NCBI GenBank assembly: GCA_001825155.1
Contig: MHVH01000005.1
Coordinates: 134,413 to 168,500, forward strand
DNA length: 34,088 bases
Direction: 5' to 3'
Source: Candidatus Zambryskibacteria bacterium RIFCSPHIGHO2_01_FULL_46_25
GTDB taxonomy: Bacteria > Patescibacteriota > Minisyncoccia > Phycocordibacterales > Zambryskibacteraceae
Shown here: one piece after another, positions 13,735-23,019 of the stretch
Layout of the letters: the number at the start of each line of letters is the position of its first letter
How positions within the stretch are numbered: the first letter of the stretch is position 1
The notes under the pieces: generated by a model
The model's input: only the letters and a program-made list of their open reading frames with translations
What the model was told of the DNA's origin: nothing
The model's database searches: none
Program-made: the position numbers and the translations under genes

Positions 13735-13817
13735 TGCGCCGGAGTGGACTCGAACCACTGATGCCCAATGGGCGGGAGATTTACAGTCTCCTGGAATAGC
13801 CGCTATCCGACCGACGC
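13735..13817 (-). tRNA. tRNA-Tyr (GTA)
   Basis: Acceptor GCGTCGG pairs with CCGGCGC (one T-G pair), discriminator A. Anticodon stem GGAGA/TCTCC holds CTGTAAA, anticodon GTA. A long variable arm, CGCCCATTGGGCA, identifies a class II tRNA. T-arm AGTGG/CCACT. CCA is not encoded. Like tRNA-Leu and tRNA-Trp nearby it carries A36-A37-A38. Confidence 0.95.
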
Positions 13818-13864
13818 AATTAGGTTATTCTAAAGTAAAATGGGCAGACTTGCAAAATGTCTTA

Positions 13865-16753
13865 TTACTTGTTTATCGCTCTCCACAGAAACTTCGGTAA
13901 TTTCACGAATTTGTATAAAACAATTTTAATATTATTTGACACGTTCGTCGCAAATATACCGACACTGGCAAGATTATTTTTGTTATGATCTGACAAGGCA
14001 TCACTTATCCCCCTGCCACTCATGTTCTTTCCGTAGGAGTAAATCCAATAATAATATTCATTTATGCCTTTGTCTTTGTCCGTAGAGTCAAGATAAACGA
14101 TTTTAATTTTCAAACTACTTTTTCCGACAGTATAGGAAGAAGGAATTTCAAAATCCGAATCTATAAATCCATGACTGGCGTCAGAATTTAAATCCATAAT
14201 ATACCAAGGGTTCTCCGTTACCTTAGCATCATTAACATATACATCTGCTTTTTGAATCTGATTATTGTATCTATTTAATCTTTTCCTCAACTTGACGCCA
14301 TTATTGTTTGGGTCAATTTTTACCGTGAATTGACTGTACCCGTTGTTAGATCTACCGTTATCAATTATATGGATGTAATCCAGCTTTTGTTCGTAACCAT
14401 CATAATTACTGTTGGTTGAGCCAAACCAAGTCTGCTTATCAATTGAATACCCATGACTATTTTCCGATTGAATGTTACCGACATCCAACTTATCGGTCAA
14501 GGTAAGATTGCTTTTCCCGTCTGCATCTTTGTAATAATACACGACGGCATCGGTTTTTTGCCCTGATTTAAGACCTCCCCAGTTAGAGTGCTCATAAGTT
14601 ATTTTTATATTTTTGTTGAAAATATATGAATCGTTGTAATAAGTTCTATATGCCCCTTGATAGCCGTCCACTAATCCGCCCCACAGAGCTTTTTGATAAG
14701 CATCTCCGAGCCAGCCTTGATTGTGATCATCTTCTGTTCCATCTCCATGAATCTGAGGAGTACTACTGTCGTCTATATAGGTAAATTCATCTCCATCCGC
14801 AGAGAATCCTGTGGAATAGAACATCAGGCCCACCACCTTGCCCCTTCCTTGTTCATTAAAGGCCATTGAATAGGGTTGATTGGGAGAGGAAATATCAATT
14901 GTTCTTTTCGCGTAGAAATAGCCAGCCCCATCCTTAGAATAATTCAAGACTGAAGCCGGTTTATATTTAATGTTACTGGTAAGAGAAGAAATATTTAGAT
15001 TGGTATTATTGACGATTACAATTTTAGCGCGAGTCCAAAAAGGCATCGGCCAGTACGAATAAAAACTTTCATTGTTGGGACTGGAGCCATCGAAGCCGTA
15101 AAACAAATTTTTGAAAGTTTTAAAATAAACTTCTTCGGCACCGATAGTATCTCCACCACCGCCAAAAAAACTGCCCAAGGACATATCAACGGCCGGAACA
15201 GATGAACCATCCCAATACATTTGGATTCTAGCCTCTTTAAATAACTGGGGCATGCCCGGAACAAGCTCGAGATTAATGCTGGAAATAGATCCTTGACCGG
15301 ATAAATCAAATATGGTGGCCGAAGTCCCGGCAGGTATTGAGGAGACTTTATTCACCTCCACATTCCCAACCTGACTCTTGGGATCAGCACCGAGATTATT
15401 CCATTGGCTCCTGACCAGTGAACTGTCTTGCGTCATTCCTTGCCATGAAGTCACCAAGTTATCATTCGAAAATTTCAAATATGTAAATTGATACCACTTA
15501 ATGGCGCCGTTATCTTGCGGCGACATGGTTATTTTAAGATGTTGTTTGAATGGAAAGGGATAATAATTAATGGCGAACCTGTCTTTTCCATAAAGTCCGG
15601 TTGAATTATGATCATCAAAAAAAGTAAGGGGTGAATTTAAGGGTGCTGAATATCTCTGATCCTTGCCAAAAAATTCAGCCATAGTTTTATTTAATCGTGG
15701 AGCAGTTTCATTGTCAAAATAAAACTTAATCCTCGTAGAAGGAGCGATCCTTCCGCCATTCCAGACATTCATCTGCATCCGATAAAGCGCGCCCGCACCA
15801 TATTCATCAAAGATAACCCAATCTCCATTTGAATCAACGTATCGGCGAAGATTCAAATGAAATCCATCATCGTTACCGCCAGTTGTATCATAAGTTGAAA
15901 TTTGTTTAGTCTGAGTTCCATTCGGAAGCCACATCGGCAACAGCTCCGGCTGTTCCATCGCTTTTAATCCCGCTTCATAATTAAGTGCCGGAGGAGGTAT
16001 TGGAATTGAGTCTTGAGTTCTGGTCCAACGAGGGCTTGGCGAGCAATACTTAATTCCAGGGTTAATATATACATCTACAAAGATTGTACCTAAACCTGGA
16101 TGCTTAACCATATTTATAGAGGCCGTCCAAACTCCATTTCCTTGATTAACTCCCTTATACCAAATTAAATCATCCTGACCCCCCGCTTCGGACCAGGCAG
16201 GAAAGAAAACTTCTGTGACTCCTGAACCGACTCCTGTCGCGGTAATATCACGTATTCCCTTGGTATCCGTAAACGTAATATTTTGAGGTGAGATTGAAAC
16301 CGGGCAGGTAATTTGAGCGGGGTCGCTTGTTCTTTCCCAATAAATCGAGTTGCACAATTTAAGACCGGGATTGATATAATTAGCTACTAACAAAAGACCT
16401 AAACCTGGATGCTTGGCCAGATTTATAGAGGCTGTCCAAACTCCATTTCCTTGATCGACTCCTTTATACCAAATTATATCATCCTGACCCCCTACTTCGG
16501 ACCATGTAGGAAAAAAAACTTCTGTAACTCCTGAACCGACTCCTGTCACAGTTACCTCTCGAGTACCAGTAGTATCAGAAAAACTAAAATTATTGGGACT
16601 CGAAGCGGTAGGACAAGAAACAGTAGGGGTAAGCGTGTCCGCAGAGATTAAATTTTTAGATACTGAAACGAAAATTATTCCGACAAGAAACGGTAATATT
16701 AAACATTTTTTAAACGCTAAAGACAAAAAAACATTACGAAATCGTTGTTTCAT
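13865..16753 (-). CDS. Secreted GH172 (DUF2961)-type protein with two GBS Bsp-like repeats
   Basis: An export signal (KKCLILPFLVGIIFVSVSKN) occupies residues about 16-36. Two tandem repeats of about 100 residues follow (roughly 45-150 and 150-255). Each reads GVTEVFFPxWSExGGQDDxIWYKGV and KHPGLG, the GBS Bsp-like pattern of surface proteins. From about 260 the sequence matches DUF2961, now glycoside hydrolase family 172: ISTYDTTGGNDDGFHLN, VIFDEYGAGALYRMQMNVW, RIKFYFDNETAP, and later IQMYWDGSSVPAVDMSLGSFFGG and GFSADGDEFTYIDDSSTPQIHGDGTEDDHNQGW (broken here). Known GH172 enzymes act on fructofuranosides or arabinofuranosides; the substrate here is unknown. ATG 16753 is preferred over TTG 16756. 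Confidence 0.82.
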   Translation of the reverse strand: MKQRFRNVFLSLAFKKCLILPFLVGIIFVSVSKNLISADTLTPTVSCPTASSPNNFSFSDTTGTREVTVTGVGSGVTEVFFPTWSEVGGQDDIIWYKGVDQGNGVWTASINLAKHPGLGLLLVANYINPGLKLCNSIYWERTSDPAQITCPVSISPQNITFTDTKGIRDITATGVGSGVTEVFFPAWSEAGGQDDLIWYKGVNQGNGVWTASINMVKHPGLGTIFVDVYINPGIKYCSPSPRWTRTQDSIPIPPPALNYEAGLKAMEQPELLPMWLPNGTQTKQISTYDTTGGNDDGFHLNLRRYVDSNGDWVIFDEYGAGALYRMQMNVWNGGRIAPSTRIKFYFDNETAPRLNKTMAEFFGKDQRYSAPLNSPLTFFDDHNSTGLYGKDRFAINYYPFPFKQHLKITMSPQDNGAIKWYQFTYLKFSNDNLVTSWQGMTQDSSLVRSQWNNLGADPKSQVGNVEVNKVSSIPAGTSATIFDLSGQGSISSINLELVPGMPQLFKEARIQMYWDGSSVPAVDMSLGSFFGGGGDTIGAEEVYFKTFKNLFYGFDGSSPNNESFYSYWPMPFWTRAKIVIVNNTNLNISSLTSNIKYKPASVLNYSKDGAGYFYAKRTIDISSPNQPYSMAFNEQGRGKVVGLMFYSTGFSADGDEFTYIDDSSTPQIHGDGTEDDHNQGWLGDAYQKALWGGLVDGYQGAYRTYYNDSYIFNKNIKITYEHSNWGGLKSGQKTDAVVYYYKDADGKSNLTLTDKLDVGNIQSENSHGYSIDKQTWFGSTNSNYDGYEQKLDYIHIIDNGRSNNGYSQFTVKIDPNNNGVKLRKRLNRYNNQIQKADVYVNDAKVTENPWYIMDLNSDASHGFIDSDFEIPSSYTVGKSSLKIKIVYLDSTDKDKGINEYYYWIYSYGKNMSGRGISDALSDHNKNNLASVGIFATNVSNNIKIVLYKFVKLPKFLWRAINK

Positions 16754-16803
16754 CAAATAGCGGCTTAGTAATCATGTCTTTAATTATATACCTATTGGTC
16801 TAT
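16754..16803 (-). promoter_or_regulatory. Promoter region of the GH172-type gene
   Basis: TATAAT on the minus strand at 16788-16783, 29 nt before ATG. Unlike the household genes this leaves a real leader. It lies in the 47-bp gap after clpB. Confidence 0.4.
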
Positions 16804-19482
16804 TCACGCTATTTTACTGATGGTTTTTTTAGCGAGGATAGAACTCACGCGCCCGGAACGGGAACTCTTCTTGACATCGAAGGTGAGCTGCCCGCCTGTG
16901 ACATCCACACGCACAGTGCCACCGGAGAGCACCTTGTTCTCTATCATCATCGAAGCAACAGGATTGAGAATTTTGTCTTGAATAAGGCGTTTCAAAGGCC
17001 TTGCGCCATATTGCGGGTTGTAGCCTTCTTTGGTCAGCAATTCAATAACCGCATCCGTAACGGAAAGATCAATTTCCTTCTCCTTCAAACGCTTTTTGAT
17101 TATGTCAATCTGGATTCCCACAATTTTCTTAATTGCTTCCATCGAAAGTACGTCGAAGATGATGATATCGTCGAGCCTGTTTAAGAACTCGGGGCGGAAG
17201 TAATCTTTGAGCGTCGAGAGCACCTTCTCCTTCACCGTTTCGTAGTTGGCCTCATCACCTTTCGAGAAGCCTATCGATTGCATCTTGTCAATATACTGCG
17301 CACCGATATTGCTGGTCATGATGATAACCGTGTTTTTGAAATTGATGACCCTGCCCTTGGCATCGGTCAGTCTGCCGTTGTCTAAAATTTGGAGAAGGAT
17401 ATTGAAGACTTCCGGATGCGCCTTCTCTATCTCGTCAAGAAGAATGACGGAGTAAGGCCTGTGCCGCACAGATTCGGCGAAACTTGAGCCCTCTTCGAAA
17501 CCGACGTATCCCGGTGGCGCGCCTATGAGTTTGGAGACCGCGTGCTTCTCCATGAGTTCTGACATATCAACGCGAATGAGTGCCTTCTCGTCGTCGAACA
17601 TGAATTCCGCCAGGGCCCTGGTGAGCTCGGTCTTGCCAACACCGGTCGGACCAAGGAAAATAAATGACCCTATTGGGCGGTTGGGATCCGAAATGCCGGC
17701 ACGCGAGCGCTTAACAGTATCGGAAATTTTCCTCACCACCTCGTCCTGGCCGACGATACGCTTCTTCAAGAATTCTTCCATGCGGGCAAGCTTCTGCGCT
17801 TCCTCTTCAAGCATTCTCGCGACAGGAATGCCTGTCCAACGGGAGACTATCGAGGCAATGTCAGAGCCGGTAATTTCCTCCTTGAGAATGCGCCTTGAGC
17901 TCTGGAGTTTCTTTAAACGCTTGAGTTTCGAATCAAGTTCCTTCTCAAGCGCTGGGATCTTGCCATAGCGAAGCTCGGCGGCGCGGGAGAGGTCCGCCTT
18001 GGCCTCAGCTGATTCGGCCTCAATGCGCAAAGCCTCAAGGCTCTTCTTGGTCTCCTTTATCTCCCCCACTGTCTCTTTCTCATTTTTCCACTTAAGCTCA
18101 ATTTCGGAAGTTTTTTCCTTGAGGTCCGCGATCTCTTTATCTATCTGTTTCAAGCGCGACTTCACCTTAGGATTCTTGGCTTCTTTTCTCAGCGCCTCTT
18201 TCTCGATTTCGAGTTTCATTATTTTAGACTGTGCTTCCTGGAGCACCGGAGGCATGTTCTCAAGCGAGATTTTGAGATGAGAAGCGGCCTCGTCGATAAG
18301 GTCTACTGCCTTATCCGGCAGAAACCTGTCCGTGATATAGCGAGCGGAAAGAGTTACGGCAACCTGTATAGCCTCATCGGTAATACGCACACCGTGGTAG
18401 AGCTCATAGCGCTCTTTGAGGCCTCGGAGAATGGTCATGGCATCGTCGATGGAAGGCTCTTGGACATGGACGGGCTGGAAGCGCCGGGTCAAGGCCGGGT
18501 CTTTCTCAATATACTTCTGATACTCGCGCAAGGTGGTAGCGCCGATGGCGCGGAGATCACCTCGGGCCAGAGGCGGCTTAAGCATGTTCGAAGCATCCAT
18601 CGAGCCTTCGGCAGCACCTGCGCCGACAATAGTATGAATCTCGTCGATGAAGAGAACCACCTTGCCTTCGGAGCGCTCGATATCCTTGATAATATTTTTC
18701 AATCGCTCTTCGAATTCGCCGCGATATTTCGTCCCGGCTATAAGCAGGCCCAAGTCCAAAGAAACAAGCTCCTTGTCTTTGAGAGACTCCGGCACGTTGC
18801 CGGAAGCGATGCGTAAGGCCAAGCCCTCGGCGATAGCGGTCTTGCCGACACCGGCTTCGCCGATAAGAATCGGATTGTTCTTCGTACGGCGCGAAAGAAT
18901 CTGGATTATGCGGGAGATTTCTTCGTCACGACCGATGACCGGGTCGAGCTTATTGTGCTTGGCGAGAGTGGTAAGCGAGCGGGTATATTTTGAAAGAGAT
19001 TTGAATTTCTTCGCTTCCTTGGGTTCGTTCGTGGTTGTCTTCTTGAGCTCTTCGAGTACCTTTAACACCGTCTGGCGGTCAATCCTCATCCGGGCCAACA
19101 TGTCGCGCGCTTCGCCTGGCACATCGAGCATTGCGATGAAGAGATGCTCGGTTGAAACAAATTCATCTCCAAGAGAGTTGGCAACTTTACTTGAAGTCTC
19201 AATGGTTTGCGCCAACTCCGGCGTGAGATATATCTGGTATGAAGGCGAGATAGTTTGTCCGGTATCCGGGCTCTCGATCATATCGAGCACCGTATCGGTA
19301 AGAAGAATAGTGTCCACGTCCATTTTCTCGAGAATGGAGATAGTCATCGACTCTTCTTGGAGGAGAAGCGCCGCCAAGAGATGTATCGGATTGACGTGAT
19401 TCTGACCGCGCTCAATAGCCAGTTCATGGGCCTTCCTTATAACCTCCTTGGCCTTGGTGGTAAATTGGTTGAAATGCTGCAT
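16804..19482 (-). CDS. clpB: ATP-dependent disaggregase ClpB
   Basis: A hexameric AAA+ chaperone that rescues aggregated proteins with DnaK. The N domain spans about 1-150. AAA1 has Walker A GEAGVGKT (208-215) and Walker [10 protein letters not shown] (275-283). The coiled-coil middle domain runs about 408-535 and includes [16 protein letters not shown], the ClpB hallmark. AAA2 has Walker A GPTGVGKT (611-618), and [12 protein letters not shown] is pore loop 2. No ClpP-binding IGF/L loop is evident. 892 aa is normal. The start is 3 nt after the cysteine desulfurase stop, with its own TGA-TAAAAT 8 nt before ATG. Confidence 0.95.
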   Translation of the reverse strand: MQHFNQFTTKAKEVIRKAHELAIERGQNHVNPIHLLAALLLQEESMTISILEKMDVDTILLTDTVLDMIESPDTGQTISPSYQIYLTPELAQTIETSSKVANSLGDEFVSTEHLFIAMLDVPGEARDMLARMRIDRQTVLKVLEELKKTTTNEPKEAKKFKSLSKYTRSLTTLAKHNKLDPVIGRDEEISRIIQILSRRTKNNPILIGEAGVGKTAIAEGLALRIASGNVPESLKDKELVSLDLGLLIAGTKYRGEFEERLKNIIKDIERSEGKVVLFIDEIHTIVGAGAAEGSMDASNMLKPPLARGDLRAIGATTLREYQKYIEKDPALTRRFQPVHVQEPSIDDAMTILRGLKERYELYHGVRITDEAIQVAVTLSARYITDRFLPDKAVDLIDEAASHLKISLENMPPVLQEAQSKIMKLEIEKEALRKEAKNPKVKSRLKQIDKEIADLKEKTSEIELKWKNEKETVGEIKETKKSLEALRIEAESAEAKADLSRAAELRYGKIPALEKELDSKLKRLKKLQSSRRILKEEITGSDIASIVSRWTGIPVARMLEEEAQKLARMEEFLKKRIVGQDEVVRKISDTVKRSRAGISDPNRPIGSFIFLGPTGVGKTELTRALAEFMFDDEKALIRVDMSELMEKHAVSKLIGAPPGYVGFEEGSSFAESVRHRPYSVILLDEIEKAHPEVFNILLQILDNGRLTDAKGRVINFKNTVIIMTSNIGAQYIDKMQSIGFSKGDEANYETVKEKVLSTLKDYFRPEFLNRLDDIIIFDVLSMEAIKKIVGIQIDIIKKRLKEKEIDLSVTDAVIELLTKEGYNPQYGARPLKRLIQDKILNPVASMMIENKVLSGGTVRVDVTGGQLTFDVKKSSRSGRVSSILAKKTISKIA

Positions 19483-19499
19483 TTTTTATGATTTTATCA
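19483..19499 (-). promoter_or_regulatory. clpB extended -10, 8 nt before ATG
   Basis: Minus strand TGA-TAAAAT-CATAAAAA-ATG. It overlaps the last codons of the upstream desulfurase gene, so clpB may be expressed both with it and alone. Confidence 0.5.
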
Positions 19500-20472
19500 A
19501 ATTTTTAACCGTGTTGCAAAAAATTTCTGCCGCTTTTTTCACATCGTTTTCGGTCGTAAATCTGCCGAGAGAAACGCGCACCGGAGTATCTGGCGCCTCG
19601 GGCTTGCTTGAGTTGCAAGCCGGGCCGGCGGAAACCAGAACACTCGCCCGCTCGAGAGCAAGCACCAGAAGTTCCGGGAGAATTCCCGACACGGAAACAT
19701 TCACAATGTTCGGTTCGTTATAAGTCACTTGCGCTTCCGGTAATGAGACCCCCACCATCTTGCGGAACAATGCGCTCAAGGCACTTAGACGTTTAAACTC
19801 CGTCTCCCTGTCGCGAGCTACAATCTCAAGAGCTTTCGCGAATCCGACGATAAGCGGTACAGGAGGGGTGCCACGCGGTGGCAGTTTGAGCTCAACGCCG
19901 CGTTTTACGACCAGAGCGCCAACGCCCTTCGGTCCATAGAGTTTGGCGGAATCTAGTGTTAGAAGGTCGCAAGAGAGCACCTCCAGACCTACATTGAAAT
20001 AAGCCGCCGTTTGAGACGCGTCAATGTGGAGGAGTGGATATTCAGATCCGCCGGCTGGCGGATTCTTCTTCCTCTCCTCGCGAATTTTGCGCCCCAACTT
20101 GTTATCTGTTGCAACGCTTGAGATGAGAGTGATTTCTTTACCACTAATGCCATTAGCGGCTTCCGATACCGAGGGATGAGAACCTTCTTCAACTACAATG
20201 CGACCGGGTTTTACTCCAGTTATGGCCAGGACATTCGCCTCCGTCCCGCCGGCAGTAAAGATAATATCTTTACTGCCGGCGCCGATAATCTTCGCAATCC
20301 TCGCTCGGCAATCCTCGACAACCGCTTTTGCCCTCAAACCTTCCGCATAAATAGCATTGGGATTATAAAACTCTTCCGACCAATATTTCTTCATCTCTCG
20401 ACGCGCCTCCTCGCACACCGGCGTCGCCGATGCGTAGTCGAGGAAAATTCTTTTAGCGGAAAACCACTTCAT
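19486..20472 (-). CDS. Cysteine desulfurase (NifS/IscS family), compact form
   Basis: A PLP enzyme that takes sulfur from cysteine for tRNA thiolation or Fe-S clusters. FLDYASATPV opens the fold. The cofactor pocket has GGTEAN (75-80), H99, D151-x-x-Q154 and K177 in SAKLYGPKGVG; the active Cys is C286 in SAGPACNSS. The His usually just before the PLP lysine (SxHK) is Ala here. At 328 aa it is about 50 shorter than usual, mainly between H99 and the LISSVATDN strand. ATG 20472 is chosen because TGA-TAATAT lies 8 nt upstream; ATG 20478 and GTG 20490 are alternatives. No scaffold gene is adjacent, so tRNA thiolation is a fair guess. A 35-bp palindrome lies inside the gene. Confidence 0.85.
   Translation of the reverse strand: MKWFSAKRIFLDYASATPVCEEARREMKKYWSEEFYNPNAIYAEGLRAKAVVEDCRARIAKIIGAGSKDIIFTAGGTEANVLAITGVKPGRIVVEEGSHPSVSEAANGISGKEITLISSVATDNKLGRKIREERKKNPPAGGSEYPLLHIDASQTAAYFNVGLEVLSCDLLTLDSAKLYGPKGVGALVVKRGVELKLPPRGTPPVPLIVGFAKALEIVARDRETEFKRLSALSALFRKMVGVSLPEAQVTYNEPNIVNVSVSGILPELLVLALERASVLVSAGPACNSSKPEAPDTPVRVSLGRFTTENDVKKAAEIFCNTVKNLIKS
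20247..20281. repeat. Perfect inverted repeat inside the cysteine desulfurase gene (16+3+16)
   Basis: The arm starting CGCCGGCAGTAAAGAT and its exact complement enclose AAT. It encodes GAGSKDIIFTAG, next to the conserved PLP-binding GGTEAN, so it arose without disturbing an essential segment. Confidence 0.88.
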
Positions 20473-20489
20473 TTGCATCAATATTATCA
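20473..20489 (-). promoter_or_regulatory. Cysteine desulfurase extended -10
   Basis: Minus strand TGA-TAATAT-TGATGCAA-ATG (8 nt). It lies 11 bp from the left operator of the PaaX-type gene, which is transcribed the other way. Confidence 0.4.
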
Positions 20490-20500
20490 CAAATACCCGG

Positions 20501-20536
20501 TGTTAACACTTTACACGACCGTGAGAGATGTTAACA
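20501..20536. promoter_or_regulatory. Operator 1 of the PaaX-type regulator (36-bp symmetric site)
   Basis: TGTTAACA-N5-CACGACCGTG-N5-TGTTAACA. Two identical 8-bp palindromes lie at equal distance from a central 10-bp palindrome. The right arm overlaps the -10 (CATTAT, 20535-20540), which is 6 nt before ATG 20547, so binding should block transcription. A second site of the same design follows the stop codon. Confidence 0.75.
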
Positions 20537-20546
20537 TTATGGGAAC

Positions 20547-21044
20547 ATGAGTTTAACTAACGGAATATTTAACGCGATTTTCAATTACCACTCGCGGGGT
20601 TTCAGAGTCTTATATGAAGACGTTTACAAACTCAAGCGAGCAGAACAAAGCAATAAATCGTTTGAGGGGACTTTGCGCTCAACCTTAAGCAGAATGAAGC
20701 GAAAGGGGCTTCTAAAGAATGTCGGCGGCAAGTGGAGCATGACATCCGACGGCCTCGAGCTTTTGAATGGTCGGAATTCTGATATCAAAAGATACTTCCC
20801 TGCTCCCAGACATCGCGGCAGAAGCGTGAAAAGAAGCTTAATCGTAATTTTCGACATTCCCGAAAAGATTCGCAGATATCGCGACTGGCTCAGGCCGGAA
20901 CTTGAAAATTTCGGCTTTAAAAGAATTCAGGATAGCGTCTGGTTCGGTCCTCCTCTGCCTAAAGAGTTTTTGGAGTTTCTTGATGAATATAAACTCATGA
21001 GATACATCAGATTTTTTAAGGCGACGGAAGACGATTTAATCTGA
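20547..21044 (+). CDS. PaaX-family regulator with Cas2-like C-terminal domain
   Basis: 165 residues. The first about 75 form a winged-helix-like domain (NGIFNAIFNYHSRGFRVLYE ... TLSRMKRKGLLKNVGGKWSMT). Residues about 93-165 show the ferredoxin-like fold shared by PaaX and Cas2: SLIVIFDIPEKIRRYRDWLR, LENFGFKRIQDSVWFGP, PKEFLEFLDEYKLMRYIRFF. Such genes are often labelled Cas2 in CPR genomes, but there is no CRISPR array and the DNA-binding domain points to a regulator. Twin 36-bp operators flank the gene. CATTAT lies 6 nt before ATG. The ligand and other targets are unknown; autoregulation is the best-supported role. Confidence 0.8.
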   Translation: MSLTNGIFNAIFNYHSRGFRVLYEDVYKLKRAEQSNKSFEGTLRSTLSRMKRKGLLKNVGGKWSMTSDGLELLNGRNSDIKRYFPAPRHRGRSVKRSLIVIFDIPEKIRRYRDWLRPELENFGFKRIQDSVWFGPPLPKEFLEFLDEYKLMRYIRFFKATEDDLI

Positions 21045-21080
21045 TGTTAACAGATTATACGACCGTGAGAAGTGTTAACA
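21045..21080. promoter_or_regulatory. Operator 2 of the PaaX-type regulator (36-bp symmetric site)
   Basis: TGTTAACA-N5-TACGACCGTG-N5-TGTTAACA begins on the base after the TGA stop. It matches operator 1 in both outer arms, nine of the ten central bases and all spacings. Beyond it lie about 100 bp without a gene before infB, so it could control infB or hold a DNA loop with operator 1. Confidence 0.75.
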
Positions 21081-21179
21081 TTTTATCCTTATAAATCCGG
21101 ATTTGAAATTTTGAATAAAAGAAATCCGCCCGGCACGCGAGGTGTAATTAAGCCATTTTTATGCTAATCTAGCTCTTGC

Positions 21180-22700
21180 ATGACTTCAAACAACTCCCAA
21201 TCAAATATAATTCCGCGGCCGCCGGTGGTGGGCATCTTCGGCCATATCGACCACGGCAAATCTTCTCTCATAGATTACATCAGGAAATCACACATTACAG
21301 AAAAAGAGGCGGGTGGTATTACACAACATGTGAGTGCTTACGAAGTGTTGAGACAAAGAAAAGATGGCAAGACTTCCAGAATCACTTTCCTCGACACGCC
21401 CGGACACGAAGCTTTCAAAAACATTCGTACTCGCGGCGCATCCGTGGCCGATATAGCGGTCCTCATCGTTGCGGGAGATGACGGAGTGAAGCCGCAAACG
21501 CTCGAGGTTCTCAAATATATTCTCGAGAGCAAACTTCCCTATCTCGTCGCCATCACCAAGGTCGACAAGTCCTCAGCCGATGTCACGAGAACCAAACAAA
21601 GCCTGGCGGAGAGTGGCGTACTCGTCGAAGGCTATGGCGGAGATGTCTCGGTCGTCGAGGTTTCAGCCAAAACAGGTCAAGGCGTCGAGGAATTTCTGGA
21701 CATGATAGACCTTATCGCGGAGATGGAGAATTTTTCCGGCAACATGGACGAGAACGGCTCTGGCGTTATCATCGAAGCCAATCTTGATCCGAAGAGAGGT
21801 GTTGCCGCCACGGGCATCGTGAAGAACGGTATAGTGCGCAAGGGAATGTTTGCAGCCTGCGGTGACTCAACGATGCCTATACGTTTTCTTCTCGATGCGG
21901 AAAATAATATGGTCGAGGAGCTTTCCTTCTCAAGTCCGGTACGGCTTATCGGCTGGGACAAGCTGCCGCCTATCGGAGAAGAATTCAAAACATTTTTGAA
22001 GAAAGCGGACGCGGAAGAGTATGCGAGAGAATTTGCAGAGAAAGGCAAGGCCTTAAATACAAATCCCAAAGGCCTTGCCTTGGAAAGCGAAGGAGTATCA
22101 TCTCTCTCTCTTATAATCAAGGCCGATACGGCCGGTTCTCTAGAAGCGGTAAGGAGCGAAATTGGGAAACTAAGCCGAGAGAGAATCCTGCCGCGCGTAA
22201 TTCTCGCGAGCGTTGGCAGTGTCGGCGAAAACGATGTCAAGGCGGCGCTCGCCACGCCGGGATCTGTCATTCTGGCTTTCCATACAAAAATTGATTCACA
22301 GGCCGCCTCGCTGGCCGAGCGAACTGGGGTCGAGATATTTCCTTTCGATATTATTTATGAACTCACAGACAAGACAACCGAGCTTCTGGCGACGCGCGAA
22401 CCGAGAATTGAAGTGGAAGAAATTTCCGGCTCGGCAAAAGTGCTCAAGCTCTTCAGCACAGTGAAAAACAAGCAAGTCCTCGGTGCCAGAGTCGTGACCG
22501 GCTTCATTGCGAAAGGAAACAACCTGAGAATCATGCGGCGCGAAGCGGAAATTGGCCGAGGCAAGATAAAGGAGCTCCAGATGGCAAAAGTCGATGCGCC
22601 GAAAGTTGAGGAGGGTTCTGAATTCGGCGCGCTCATAGAGTCTAAAACGGAGATTGCTCCGGGCGACATCCTTGAAGCGGTATCAATGGTTATAAAATAA
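21180..22700 (+). CDS. infB: Translation initiation factor IF-2, short form
   Basis: A GTPase that brings initiator tRNA to the ribosome. The G domain begins almost at once: G1 GHIDHGKS (21-28), G2 [10 protein letters not shown]3 DTPGH (72-76), G4 TKVD (126-129, instead of the usual NKxD) and SAKTGQG. Domains II, III and the C-terminal fMet-tRNA-binding domain follow. At 506 aa it lacks the N-terminal extensions of most bacteria. Residues about 288-301 ([14 protein letters not shown]) are encoded by a palindrome insertion. TGC-TAATCT lies 9 nt before ATG. rbfA starts 1 nt after the stop. Confidence 0.96.
   Translation: MTSNNSQSNIIPRPPVVGIFGHIDHGKSSLIDYIRKSHITEKEAGGITQHVSAYEVLRQRKDGKTSRITFLDTPGHEAFKNIRTRGASVADIAVLIVAGDDGVKPQTLEVLKYILESKLPYLVAITKVDKSSADVTRTKQSLAESGVLVEGYGGDVSVVEVSAKTGQGVEEFLDMIDLIAEMENFSGNMDENGSGVIIEANLDPKRGVAATGIVKNGIVRKGMFAACGDSTMPIRFLLDAENNMVEELSFSSPVRLIGWDKLPPIGEEFKTFLKKADAEEYAREFAEKGKALNTNPKGLALESEGVSSLSLIIKADTAGSLEAVRSEIGKLSRERILPRVILASVGSVGENDVKAALATPGSVILAFHTKIDSQAASLAERTGVEIFPFDIIYELTDKTTELLATREPRIEVEEISGSAKVLKLFSTVKNKQVLGARVVTGFIAKGNNLRIMRREAEIGRGKIKELQMAKVDAPKVEEGSEFGALIESKTEIAPGDILEAVSMVIK
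22042..22081. repeat. Perfect inverted repeat inside infB (13+14+13)
   Basis: AAGGCAAGGCCTT and AAGGCCTTGCCTT enclose 14 bases. It is read in frame as a Lys/Gly/Leu-rich insertion in the linker before domain III. Confidence 0.88.
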
Positions 22701-22701
22701 A

Positions 22702-23019
22702 ATGAGAGATAAAAAAAGGGAGATAATCGCGGAAATTCTGCATCGCCTAGCGTCGAAATACGCGCTCGAAGAAGGAAGCAAAGCATCGCTTCTGACTATT
22801 ACGAGAGTGGAAATTTACCCGAGCGGAAAAGAGGCCAAGATTTTCTTCACCACTCTTCCGGAGAATCAGGAAGAAACAGCTCTCAAATTTCTGGAAAGGA
22901 AAACTCCCGAATTCCAGCGCTACGTCCGTGACCAATCTCGCATCGGCATTGTGCCGCACATCAATTTCAAAATAGACTACGGAGAGCGGAATCGCCAACG
23001 TTTGGATACATTATCTTAA
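22702..23019 (+). CDS. rbfA: Ribosome-binding factor A
   Basis: A KH-domain factor for late 30S maturation. At 105 aa it is normal. The sequence runs REIIAEILHRLASKYALEEG, then LLTITRVEIYPSGKEAKIFFTTLPENQEE and a C-terminal IGIVPHINFKIDYGERNRQRLD, matching RbfA (P-x-L-x-F-x-x-D in most). It starts 1 nt after the infB stop, the common infB-rbfA pairing. Its last 53 bases overlap the end of the convergent membrane-protein gene. Confidence 0.92.
   Translation: MRDKKREIIAEILHRLASKYALEEGSKASLLTITRVEIYPSGKEAKIFFTTLPENQEETALKFLERKTPEFQRYVRDQSRIGIVPHINFKIDYGERNRQRLDTLS

Noticed and set aside
20547-21044. Reading the PaaX-type gene as CRISPR-associated cas2
   Set aside because: There is an N-terminal winged helix, no array and no cas1; the operators point to regulation.
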